Assembly: GCA_937897785.1 (NCBI GenBank)
Contig: CALCNB010000051.1
Location: forward strand, 1 to 7,453
DNA length: 7,453 nt
Reading direction: 5' to 3'
DNA from: an uncultured Cellvibrionales bacterium
Lineage (GTDB): Bacteria; Pseudomonadota; Gammaproteobacteria; Pseudomonadales; UBA7434
The position numbers and the translations under genes were made by a program. Under the pieces are notes generated by a model. The model saw nothing but the letters and a program-made list of their open reading frames with translations. It had not been told where the DNA came from and ran no database searches. This document shows, piece after piece, positions 1 through 6,501 of this stretch (position 1 is the stretch's first letter; every line of letters begins with the position of its first letter).

Positions 1-1
1 T

Positions 2-1744
2 GGTGATTATCAACAGCTGGAAAATGATATTACCTATTTTCCGTTTCAGCTTGATGCGGCAACAACAGTCAGTGCCGAGCGCTTATCTCAGTGGTTAAGC
101 TTGCCTATCTTTGCAATGGCCGATGGTCAGACAGCTTTTAAAATGAGACTTAAAAATACAACCAATGGACTATTGCTATCACTTGACAGTAATCTGCAGG
201 GTTTGGTCTTTGATTTTCCTGGAGAGCTGAAAAAAGCGCTTACTGAGACTGCAGATCTTTCACTGCAATGGGAATTCAATCAATCGAATCAGCCGATGAT
301 TGTTAGTGTTGAGGATCGCTTAACAGGGCAATTACATTTTCAGCAGTTTCAATTAACAAATGGCGGTTTATATTTAGGTGATGACGATGGCTTAGATAAG
401 ATGGCCGCTAATGCTGAATGGCAGGGCTTAACCTTATCAGGTCAACTTCAATCGGCTGATTTAGATGAATGGTTGGATTTTTATCAGCGCTATACTTCAT
501 TGTTACAGTCGGAGACTCGTGAGCAAGAGCGAGATGATGCGCTTGATATTGGCGAAAAATTGGATATGGGCTTCACCATAAGAGGGCTCAAAGTAGATCA
601 GGTGATGGCGTTTGAACGACCCTTTACTAATTCAGTGATTGACCTTTTACACGCTAATCATCGGTGGCAATTTGTGGTCACTAGTGATGAGTTGGCCGGT
701 AAGATTAGCTTGCCAGAAGCGCAATCCTTTCAGTCGCCGAGTACATGGGATAATCAGCAAGATGCCTTTGGCTTCAATTTACAACAGCGTTATCTTTTTG
801 ACTTGGATTACTTGAAATTACAGACCGACTCTGACCAGGAAAAATTTCAATTTTCAGCGTTATTGGATTCCCAGCGATTAGAGGCCAGTTCTGTTGTTAT
901 TAATGACTTATGGCTGAATGAGAAAGCCTTAGGGAAATGGAATTTTCTGCTTAGTCCAACTGAATCATCTTTGCATCTGCACGATATAAAGGCAGAGTTT
1001 AACGGGGTTGAGATAAGCTCGGCTATTGATAGTGGCTTAGACTGGTTTATTGATAGTGATAAAAAACATCGGTCACATTTGTCGATTCAAATGCATAGTC
1101 ATAAACTCGATAATTTAATTGAGGTGATTAATGATACGGACGCTATCAAGGCGCCTTTAACTAGCCAATCATCTCAATTGCTAGTGGATTTAACATGGCC
1201 TGCATCGCCTGAGCAATTTTCTCTTTTAGACAGTCAAGGTACTTTAGGGTTTAGTTTTGATGACGGTAAATTTTTGTCGGCATCGAGTTCGGCAGAAGGC
1301 TTACTTAAGCTGGTTAGCTTAGTTAACTTTGATACATTGATACGGCGGATGAAATTAGATATTTCAGGTCTTTACAGTGAGGGTCTAAGCTTTGAAAAAC
1401 TCAGCGGTCGGCTCGATTTATCACAAGGCGAGATAACTTTTCTCAATCAGCCGATTCATGTTTTATCGCCTTCAAGTGAATTTGTAATGTCAGGAAGGGC
1501 AAATTTACATACTTCTGCCATCGATGCGAATTTAATCGCAACTTTGCCTTTGAAAGCTAATTTGCCGTGGTTTGCGGCTTTGGCTGGCGGTTTACCGCTG
1601 GCCGCGGGCACTTATATCGCGACCAAGTTGTTTGATAGCGAAATAGATCGTTTTTCTAGCGCGGTATATATTGTTGAGGGTTCACTAGCGGATCCACAGC
1701 TTCGCCTTGACAAGGTTTTTGATAATGAAACCCCAGCGCAATAA
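2..1744 (+). CDS. yhdP: YhdP-like AsmA-family envelope protein, C-terminal part (5' partial)
   Basis: The reading frame is open from the window edge (codon at 2-4) to a TAA at 1742-1744, giving 580 visible residues. E. coli YhdP is over 1,200 residues, so about half is missing. The TTG at 101 is only an internal codon and should not be taken as the start. The visible part is rich in beta-strand-like alternation, as in AsmA-like repeat proteins. Its end carries the recognisable YhdP C-terminal block: a GTLGFSFDDGKF stretch, a leucine-rich LLKLVSL segment, RRMKLDISGLYSEGLSF (about 1342-1392), and a Gly/Ala-rich hydrophobic stretch near 1561-1632 followed by a KLF and an 'EGSLADPQL' ending. In the family, YhdP is an inner-membrane-anchored periplasmic bridge for phospholipid transport to the outer membrane, partly redundant with TamB and YdbH. 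The assignment is by remembered family pattern. Another AsmA2-domain protein is the main alternative. Confidence 0.85.
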   Translation, partial: GDYQQLENDITYFPFQLDAATTVSAERLSQWLSLPIFAMADGQTAFKMRLKNTTNGLLLSLDSNLQGLVFDFPGELKKALTETADLSLQWEFNQSNQPMIVSVEDRLTGQLHFQQFQLTNGGLYLGDDDGLDKMAANAEWQGLTLSGQLQSADLDEWLDFYQRYTSLLQSETREQERDDALDIGEKLDMGFTIRGLKVDQVMAFERPFTNSVIDLLHANHRWQFVVTSDELAGKISLPEAQSFQSPSTWDNQQDAFGFNLQQRYLFDLDYLKLQTDSDQEKFQFSALLDSQRLEASSVVINDLWLNEKALGKWNFLLSPTESSLHLHDIKAEFNGVEISSAIDSGLDWFIDSDKKHRSHLSIQMHSHKLDNLIEVINDTDAIKAPLTSQSSQLLVDLTWPASPEQFSLLDSQGTLGFSFDDGKFLSASSSAEGLLKLVSLVNFDTLIRRMKLDISGLYSEGLSFEKLSGRLDLSQGEITFLNQPIHVLSPSSEFVMSGRANLHTSAIDANLIATLPLKANLPWFAALAGGLPLAAGTYIATKLFDSEIDRFSSAVYIVEGSLADPQLRLDKVFDNETPAQ

Positions 1745-1751
1745 TCATTGT

Positions 1752-1775
1752 AATTCTATGACTAAGAATTTCTTT
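1752..1775. terminator. weak hairpin between convergent genes, possible terminator
   Basis: The 37-nt gap between the convergent ends of the yhdP and yfcH genes contains a 6-bp inverted repeat, AATTCT (1752-1757) and AGAATT (1765-1770), with a 7-nt loop. It is followed by TCTTTT on the plus strand. The stem is AT-rich and short and the U-tract is interrupted, so it would be a poor intrinsic terminator. It is listed because its position fits and no better candidate is visible in the gap. Confidence 0.2.
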
Positions 1776-1781
1776 TAAATA

Positions 1782-2672
1782 CTAAAGCATTTTTTCTAGC
1801 GCTTGGCGCAAATCTTTATCAATGAATTGATAACCATGGTCAATCAACACTTGCGGTTTAACTCGACTGCTTGATAGTAATAACGCGTCTGCCATTTCAC
1901 CAAAAGCCAGTCTAGCGATTATGGCTGGAATCGTAAAAAAAGCAGGCCGATTTAATAATGATGCTAGCGTAGTGGTGAATTGACGATTCGTTATCGCCTC
2001 TGGCGCGACGAGATTAACGGGTCCTTTAATCGACTCAGTTTGAATAATAAACTCAATGGCATTGACGATTTCATGCAAGCTGATACAGCTCATGTATTGA
2101 TTGCCATGACTAAATGGTCCGCCAAGGCCTAGTTTAAATGGGAGTAGCATTTGCGCTAAAACGCCCCCTTTAGGGCTGAGCACAACGCCGGTACGAAGTT
2201 GAACGCTGCGAATTGATGAAGAGCCAGTCGTTTTTGCGGCGTGTTCCCAGGCGAGCGCCAATTCAGCTAAAAAATCGCTGCCTGCAAGACTGTGTTCATC
2301 TGCGATAGTTTCGCCAGTATTGCCATAAATGCCAATAGCCGAACTTGAAAGAAACACTTTGGGTGGGTGTTTCATCGTGAGTATTGTCGCAGCAAGTAGC
2401 TTTGTTGCTTGGATTCTACTGGCCCAAATAGATTTTTTTACGGTTTGATTCCAGCGGTGGTCGGCGATACTTTCACCCGCTAGATTAATCACCGTATCAA
2501 TTTTTAAATCAGTGTCTAGTTCAATTATTTTCTGAGCAGGCTGCCAAAAGATGTAGTTGTCTCGTTGGCTTTTTTGTCTCGATAATATCCACACTTGATG
2601 CCCAGCTTGACGAAATTGCTTTTCGAGTGCCGTGCCAATAAGACCAGTGCCTCCTGCGATCAGTATGTTCAT
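1782..2672 (-). CDS. yfcH: TIGR01777-family NAD(P)-dependent epimerase/oxidoreductase (YfcH-like)
   Basis: This is a 296-residue protein of the extended SDR/epimerase type, a normal length for YfcH. It opens with a beta-strand and the dinucleotide-binding loop GGTGLIG (residues 7-13). Further family marks are NLAGESI (63-69), SSSAIGIYG (109-117), the LRTGVVL strand (159-165) and a GxGGPFSHGNQYMSCI segment (182-197). The C-terminal 45-50 residues (IPAIIARLAFGEMADALLLSS, VKP, GYQF) match the DUF1731 extension typical of this family. The substrate and reaction are not established for the family, and the protein is presumably cytosolic. The ATG is preceded by GGAG (2681-2684) with 8 nt between, which supports the start. 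It lies 18 nt downstream of yaiI on the same strand, so co-transcription and translational coupling are likely. The stop is TAG at 1784-1782. Confidence 0.88.
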   Translation of the reverse strand: MNILIAGGTGLIGTALEKQFRQAGHQVWILSRQKSQRDNYIFWQPAQKIIELDTDLKIDTVINLAGESIADHRWNQTVKKSIWASRIQATKLLAATILTMKHPPKVFLSSSAIGIYGNTGETIADEHSLAGSDFLAELALAWEHAAKTTGSSSIRSVQLRTGVVLSPKGGVLAQMLLPFKLGLGGPFSHGNQYMSCISLHEIVNAIEFIIQTESIKGPVNLVAPEAITNRQFTTTLASLLNRPAFFTIPAIIARLAFGEMADALLLSSSRVKPQVLIDHGYQFIDKDLRQALEKML

Positions 2673-2680
2673 ATGCGTTG

Positions 2681-2684
2681 CTCC
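2681..2684 (-). promoter_or_regulatory. ribosome binding site of yfcH
   Basis: On the minus strand GGAG sits 8 nt before the yfcH ATG, inside the 18-nt gap after the yaiI stop codon. This placement fits translation from a shared yaiI-yfcH transcript and fixes the yfcH start. Confidence 0.6.
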
Positions 2685-2690
2685 ATGGCA

Positions 2691-3146
2691 TTAATCACCG
2701 GTTTGATATTGGGTGAGTAATCGGTCGAGTTGATTGGCAAATTTTTGCCGATCACCAAGCCCTAAAGGGGCTGGGCCACCGGTTTGAATACCACTGGAGC
2801 GCAGATTATCCATAAAATCCCGCATCGTAAGTCGCGCTTTAATATTTTCTTGCGTATACAGTTCTCCGCGCGGGTTTAATGCCTTAGCCCCTTTTTCTAT
2901 CGCCTCAGCGGCGAGTGGAATGTCTGCAGTAATGACAAGATCGCCGGCGTTGAGCAGACGAACAATCTCATTGTCGGCAACATCGAATCCAGCGCTGACC
3001 TGAAGTGTATTAATAAATGGTGAAGGAGGGACTGCAATTAATTGATTGGCAACTAGGGTGATAGAAATTTCTCGTCGCTGGGCTGCCCGAAATAAAATTT
3101 CTTTAATGGCAACAGGGCATGCATCGGCATCGATCCAGATTTTCAT
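2691..3146 (-). CDS. yaiI: YaiI/YqxD family protein (UPF0178, DUF188)
   Basis: A 151-residue protein whose full length matches the UPF0178 family. Seen in order: the diagnostic N-terminus MKIWIDADACPV with acidic D6 and D8, a DVADNEI motif (55-61), VITADIPLA (71-79) with D75, NPRGELY (91-97), and the C-terminal GGPAPLGLGDRQKFANQLDR block (123-142). The spaced aspartates resemble a PIN/NYN-like nuclease fold, so a metal-dependent nuclease role has been inferred for the family. No substrate is established to my knowledge, and that role is inference here. The ATG start coincides with the family's conserved first residues, although the upstream bases show no clear Shine-Dalgarno sequence. It lies 59 nt after degS and 18 nt before yfcH on the same strand, so read-through from degS is plausible. 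Confidence 0.92.
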   Translation of the reverse strand: MKIWIDADACPVAIKEILFRAAQRREISITLVANQLIAVPPSPFINTLQVSAGFDVADNEIVRLLNAGDLVITADIPLAAEAIEKGAKALNPRGELYTQENIKARLTMRDFMDNLRSSGIQTGGPAPLGLGDRQKFANQLDRLLTQYQTGD

Positions 3147-3205
3147 GCAATCGTCGCTGGCAATGCGGTGAGGTGAATGTTCATAAGGATTTGATGACCT
3201 TGGTT

Positions 3206-4369
3206 CTAGTTGATGACGTTGACACGGCCAATATTTTTTTCAGGGCGTTGGCCAATCTCGACTAAAAAGCTTTTTTCAGCACCCTGATGCAAAACGCGAA
3301 GGTTGATTTTTTGGCCCGGTGGCGTTTGAGCAATACTGTGCATACTCATATTGCCGTCGACAATCGCTGTACCATCGATATGAGTGATAATATCACCAAT
3401 TTGGAGTCCTGCTGTTTCAGCCGGACTGTTGGGCTTTATATCGGTTAAGACTAAACCATTAAGATTTTCTAGTGCTAGGGCCTCGGCTAAGTTGGGTGTA
3501 ATATCTTCAACGACCACGCCCAGCCAGCCCCTGATGACACGTCCCTTAAGGACAATGCTGTCTAGTACATAGCTTGCGATATCGACGGGGATGGCGAACC
3601 CAATTCCACTTGAGCCGCCATTTTGGCTATAAAGACTGCTGTTAATGCCAATGAGGTCGCCTTTGCTATTAATCAGTGCGCCGCCAGAGTTGCCGCTGTT
3701 AATGGCTGCATCAGTTTGGATGTATTTCTCGTAAGTATTGATATGAAGGCCATGTCGGCCAGTGGCTGACACAATTCCTTGAGTGACGGTTTGGCCAATA
3801 CCATAGGGGTTGCCAATCGCTAATACAATATCACCGATTTTGACATTGCTAGGGTTGCCAAAAAGCAAAGGGGAAGCGTCAATGATATCGATTTTAATGA
3901 CGGCTAAATCGGTAGGTTCGTCAAAGCCAACCACGGTTGCTAATCGACTGCGGCCATCCGCTAGTTCGACTTTGACTTTATCGGCGCGATTAATGACATG
4001 ATGATTGGTTAGAATGTATCCGTCACTGCTAACAATAACGCCGGACCCTAGACTGCTTTTAATTCTATTCGTAGTAGGAGCCTGTTTTGACTTAAAAAAC
4101 CGCTGAAAAATGGGGTTTATCGATTGCGAGTAAGTTGGAGTGGAAACGATTCTTTGGGTATAAATATTCACTACTGACGGCATGGCTTTTTCGACAGCAG
4201 ATGAAAAACTGTTGATGACATATCGGCTATCTTGATTGAGTTGCTGCTGATGCTGCAAAAGTACGATAGCTAAAAGCACGCCACAAATGATTGGCCAGCC
4301 ATAACGGTTTATTAGGTCTTTCAGAGCTGACTGTGTTTGGTTAAAATGTTTTTTAACAAAAGCCAACAA
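3206..4369 (-). CDS. degS: DegS-type membrane-anchored periplasmic serine protease (HtrA family)
   Basis: A 387-residue HtrA-family protease, close to the length of DegS (355 in E. coli) and AlgW. Residues about 25-38 form one hydrophobic segment without a clear signal-peptidase site, consistent with a membrane anchor and a periplasmic body. The trypsin-like domain holds the catalytic triad H124 (TNHHVIN), D154 (TDLAVIKI) and S228 (GNSGGALIN). Their spacing of 30 and 74 residues is nearly the same as in E. coli DegS. A single PDZ domain follows (about 280-372, binding loop WLGV at 282-285). One anchor plus one PDZ separates it from DegP/DegQ, which have a cleavable signal and two PDZ domains. 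In the family, DegS senses misfolded outer-membrane proteins through the PDZ and cleaves the anti-sigma factor RseA to release sigma-E. No rse genes are in the window. The start is a TTG with a GGGAGAG ribosome site 7 nt upstream and an in-frame stop at 4387-4385. Confidence 0.93.
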   Translation of the reverse strand: MLAFVKKHFNQTQSALKDLINRYGWPIICGVLLAIVLLQHQQQLNQDSRYVINSFSSAVEKAMPSVVNIYTQRIVSTPTYSQSINPIFQRFFKSKQAPTTNRIKSSLGSGVIVSSDGYILTNHHVINRADKVKVELADGRSRLATVVGFDEPTDLAVIKIDIIDASPLLFGNPSNVKIGDIVLAIGNPYGIGQTVTQGIVSATGRHGLHINTYEKYIQTDAAINSGNSGGALINSKGDLIGINSSLYSQNGGSSGIGFAIPVDIASYVLDSIVLKGRVIRGWLGVVVEDITPNLAEALALENLNGLVLTDIKPNSPAETAGLQIGDIITHIDGTAIVDGNMSMHSIAQTPPGQKINLRVLHQGAEKSFLVEIGQRPEKNIGRVNVIN

Positions 4370-4376
4370 TGGTATG

Positions 4377-4383
4377 CTCTCCC
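4377..4383 (-). promoter_or_regulatory. ribosome binding site deciding the TTG start of degS
   Basis: On the minus strand GGGAGAG lies 7 nt before a TTG-TTG pair. The frame is closed by a TAA at 4387-4385 just upstream and there is no ATG until residue 63, inside the mature protein and after the anchor. The first TTG at 4369 is therefore the best start, with the second TTG as the only close alternative. The site overlaps the palindrome CCATTAATGG at 4382-4391. Confidence 0.6.
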
Positions 4384-4391
4384 ATTAATGG
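4382..4391. repeat. 10-bp palindrome CCATTAATGG at the degS ribosome site
   Basis: A perfect 10-bp palindrome immediately upstream of degS, sharing its last two bases with the GGGAGAG ribosome site on the minus strand. It has no loop, so it would act as a DNA site or a weak RNA structure if it acts at all. A palindrome of this size is expected now and then by chance. Confidence 0.25.
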
Positions 4392-4487
4392 TGCCTTTTT
4401 CAGTTTCCAAAATTGGCGGTTAATCTTGAAATATAATGCACTAATGGAGCAAAGTTTCTATCCAGATATTCAGTGTCTTGGTCGGTT

Positions 4488-5021
4488 TTAAATAGCATGA
4501 ATTTTTGGATCTGAAAAGTCGTCCTCTGAATCAGTTGATTCGAAGCCATCACTGTATGGTGGGTTGTTTGCCTCCGTGGGCGTGTCATTAAGATTCACTT
4601 TTTCTAAGCCATAATCTTCGGATAAGGTGCCGCTATTTGCTGTATTACTCTTAGGTGCGTAATCGAGAGGTTGCTGGACAGGTCGATTTGCTTGGTTGAT
4701 ATCATCTGATAGTGGAGAGTCGACCAGTAGAGAGTGGCCCTCTTCATCGCGACAGAGTTGGTCGGCACCTAATGCAAGGTGTTGATGAATGTCTTTATAC
4801 TTTTCAGTGAGGTCATTGAGCATCAGCGCTGTTTGGGAAAAATGATCGGCGACGTGTTGCTGATAAGCATCGTTTTTGGCTTTTGCCTCGCTTAACTGTT
4901 GTTTCAGTTGTTCTGCCTGTTTCTCAGACATTGTGTTGTTGCGGTATAGACCGACACCCAGCAGTATGCCGACTATTGAACAAATAAAACCTATAAAGAT
5001 AAGAAAACCTAAATCGAACAT
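4488..5021 (-). CDS. zapG: YhcB/ZapG family (DUF1043) inner-membrane division-associated protein
   Basis: A 177-residue protein with an N-terminal membrane segment (about residues 5-25, FLIFIGFICSIVGILLGVGL), then a charged alpha-helical region likely to be a coiled coil (about 32-80). It contains the DUF1043 hallmark YQQHVADHFSQTALMLNDL followed by TEKYKDIHQHL (53-81). The remainder (about 92-177) is acidic, low in hydrophobics and probably disordered. E. coli YhcB is about 132 residues, so this tail is longer than usual. In E. coli the protein links the divisome with envelope growth, and its loss disturbs cell shape and envelope integrity. The gene is divergent from zapE and upstream of degS, as in E. 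coli, where degQ lies between. The ATG is supported by a GGGGGTGA ribosome site at 5028-5035. The family call is firm, while the precise function in this organism is inferred. Confidence 0.88.
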   Translation of the reverse strand: MFDLGFLIFIGFICSIVGILLGVGLYRNNTMSEKQAEQLKQQLSEAKAKNDAYQQHVADHFSQTALMLNDLTEKYKDIHQHLALGADQLCRDEEGHSLLVDSPLSDDINQANRPVQQPLDYAPKSNTANSGTLSEDYGLEKVNLNDTPTEANNPPYSDGFESTDSEDDFSDPKIHAI

Positions 5022-5046
5022 AATTTATCACCCCCAATATAAGCTT

Positions 5047-5052
5047 ATTATA
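5047..5052 (-). promoter_or_regulatory. candidate -10 box (TATAAT) for zapG
   Basis: The minus strand reads TATAAT here, a perfect sigma-70 -10 hexamer 25 nt before the zapG ATG, which would give a leader of about 20 nt. The matching -35 region 16-18 nt upstream reads through CCCGCA and is poor, so the promoter may need an activator or may be weak. The call rests on the hexamer and its position only. Confidence 0.4.
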
Positions 5053-5085
5053 GCTGTTTTTATTGCTATTGCGGGGTTTTCAGTG

Positions 5086-5108
5086 ATGAAATTGAGGCCA
5101 AATTTCAT
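5086..5108. repeat. 8-bp perfect inverted repeat in the zapG-zapE divergent intergenic region
   Basis: ATGAAATT (5086-5093) and AATTTCAT (5101-5108) are perfect inverted copies separated by the 7-nt spacer GAGGCCA. The centre-to-centre distance of 15 bp between arms is in the range bound by dimeric regulators. It lies about 34 bp upstream of the candidate zapG -10 box and 100 bp before zapE, so it could be an operator for either gene. As RNA it could form a modest AU-rich hairpin. No known consensus is recognised. Confidence 0.45.
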
Positions 5109-5207
5109 TGCTAAGCTGCCCAGCTCTGGTTAATCTGGTCTTATGAGTATCGTGATATGATGACGATGTACACTGGATACTGATTCTAACCTGTTGCCCT
5201 ATTTGAT

Positions 5208-6350
5208 ATGACTGAGCATTTGCGTCCCCTAGAACGCTTCAAAGTTGATCTTGATAAAGCCGATTTTCAATACGATGCGGCTCAAGCGATGGCGGTAAAA
5301 AAACTTGATAATTTATATGGCCGTTTGATTGCGCGTCAAGCCCAGATGCCAGGCTTGCGCGCGCGCGTTGGTCATTGGCTGTCAGTCTTAATGGGTCGTC
5401 GACGCAAGATTATGCCTGAGCAGGGCTTATATTTTTGGGGTGGTGTGGGGAGAGGTAAAACGTATTTGATGGATATGTTTTATGATTCTGTGCCAGGCGA
5501 GGCGAAATTACGGATTCATTTCCATCGCTTTATGCGCCGTGTGCATCACGAATTAACCGATTTGGATGGGGTAAAGAACCCTTTAGAGCGAGTAGCTGAT
5601 AAGATCGCAGCGGAGGCAAGTCTCATTTGCTTTGATGAGTTTTTTGTCTCTGATATTACCGATGCGATGATTCTGGCCGGCATGTTTGAAGCCTTGTTTG
5701 CTCGCGGTGTTTGTTTGGTTGCCACGTCTAATATCGCGCCAGATGAGCTCTATAAGGACGGTCTGCAGCGGGCTAGATTTTTACCTGCCATTGCTTTAGT
5801 TAAAGCACATACCGAAGTGCTTAATGTCGATGGAGGGGTTGATTATCGGCTGCGAACCCTCGAGCAAGCACAATTGTATTATACCCCGCTAGACCAAGGA
5901 GCCGATATCAGTTTAATGAGCAGTTTTGAGCGTCTAGCGCCAAATAAAGAAGGAACTGAGGTTAATATCGAAGTTGATGTGCCGATTGAAATAGAGGGCC
6001 GATACATTCAGTCTCGGTATTTGGCTGATGATGTGGTTTGGTTTGATTTTAATGCACTCTGCGATGGCCCTCGCTCTCAAAATGACTACATCGAATTGGC
6101 TAAAGAATTTCACACGGTACTGATCAGTGATGTACCGCAAATGGGTCGTGACAATGAAGATCGCGCCCGACGCTTTATTCATTTAGTCGATGAGTTTTAC
6201 GATCGAAATATTAAGCTTGTACTCTCGGCAGAGGTCGAGTTATTTGATCTCTATGCATCAGGTCGTTTGGCGTTCGAATTTCAGCGTACCTGCTCACGCC
6301 TGCAAGAAATGCAATCGCATGATTATCTCGCTGCTGCTCATCGTGCCTAA
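5208..6350 (+). CDS. zapE: ZapE cell-division ATPase (AFG1-like)
   Basis: A 380-residue P-loop ATPase, matching E. coli ZapE (375). It has Walker A GGVGRGKT (78-85), a conserved IHFHRFMRRVHHEL segment (103-116), Walker B LICFDEF (139-145, D143 and E144), a sensor-1-like VATSN (171-175), and DELYKDGLQRARFLPAI (179-195) carrying candidate arginine fingers R188/R190. The C-terminal FEFQRTCSRLQEMQSHDYL (356-374) is also typical of the family. In E. coli, ZapE joins the divisome late, interacts with FtsZ and modulates Z-ring stability, especially under heat or low-oxygen growth. The mitochondrial relative is AFG1/LACE1. The ATG at 5208 is the first start after an in-frame TAA at 5187-5189 and agrees with the family N-terminus, but no Shine-Dalgarno sequence is visible before it. 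It is transcribed divergently from zapG. Confidence 0.95.
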   Translation: MTEHLRPLERFKVDLDKADFQYDAAQAMAVKKLDNLYGRLIARQAQMPGLRARVGHWLSVLMGRRRKIMPEQGLYFWGGVGRGKTYLMDMFYDSVPGEAKLRIHFHRFMRRVHHELTDLDGVKNPLERVADKIAAEASLICFDEFFVSDITDAMILAGMFEALFARGVCLVATSNIAPDELYKDGLQRARFLPAIALVKAHTEVLNVDGGVDYRLRTLEQAQLYYTPLDQGADISLMSSFERLAPNKEGTEVNIEVDVPIEIEGRYIQSRYLADDVVWFDFNALCDGPRSQNDYIELAKEFHTVLISDVPQMGRDNEDRARRFIHLVDEFYDRNIKLVLSAEVELFDLYASGRLAFEFQRTCSRLQEMQSHDYLAAAHRA

Positions 6351-6501
6351 TCGCTTTTCACTCACGTGTTTAATCACTTGGCACTCAGGTTCAGTTGCTG
6401 AATAAATGGCTGTTCATATCACTGCTAAGGCCAGCTATTTTCGGTATGGTATCTAGATTAACCGATGATGTTTAAATTTTATCCTTAATAAGGAGCGCAT
6501 T
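6351..6501. other. intergenic region between zapE and the acyl-CoA enzyme gene
   Basis: These 151 nt hold no supported gene. There is no convincing terminator for zapE: the only compact hairpin, TTCAG-TTG-CTGAA at 6390-6402, has 5 bp and no U-tract. A promoter for the downstream pair is expected here. The best I can see is a poor TTAACC (6458-6463), 16 nt, TATCCT (6480-6485). CGGT (6442-6445) and ACCG (6461-6464) form a short widely spaced inverted pair of uncertain meaning. Confidence 0.4.
6483..6493. repeat. CCTTA-A-TAAGG palindrome overlapping a ribosome site
   Basis: Five-base inverted arms around a single central A, immediately upstream of the GTG start at 6502. The right arm forms the beginning of the Shine-Dalgarno AAGGAG (6490-6495, 6 nt before the GTG). 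Pairing of the arms would mask the ribosome site only weakly because the loop is too small for a full stem. It may be coincidence. Confidence 0.25.

Noticed and set aside
101..1744. TTG at 101 as the start of the first gene
   Set aside because: The same frame is open back to position 2 without a stop and the protein is far shorter than its family, so the gene simply begins outside the window.
4432..4437. Plus-strand TATAAT between zapG and degS as a promoter
   Set aside because: Possible -35 boxes lie 13 or about 22 nt away, and no plus-strand gene follows until zapE at 5208, with zapG antisense in between.
4400..4588. A 62-codon minus-strand reading frame at the 3' end of zapG
   Set aside because: It overlaps the zapG coding frame, shows no family features and has composition expected of an out-of-frame reading.
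5061..5072. Tandem TATTGC TATTGC repeat
   Set aside because: Only two copies of six bases, which is expected by chance in AT-rich intergenic DNA.
4876..5133. An 85-codon plus-strand reading frame across the zapG start and intergenic region
   Set aside because: It lies largely antisense to zapG, has no ribosome site and no recognisable protein features.
6390..6402. TTCAG-TTG-CTGAA hairpin after zapE as a terminator
   Set aside because: The stem is only 5 bp and is followed by TAAATGG rather than a run of T.
6190..6405. A 71-codon plus-strand reading frame overlapping the end of zapE
   Set aside because: Most of it is an alternate frame of the well-supported ZapE C-terminus, and it has no ribosome site or recognisable product.
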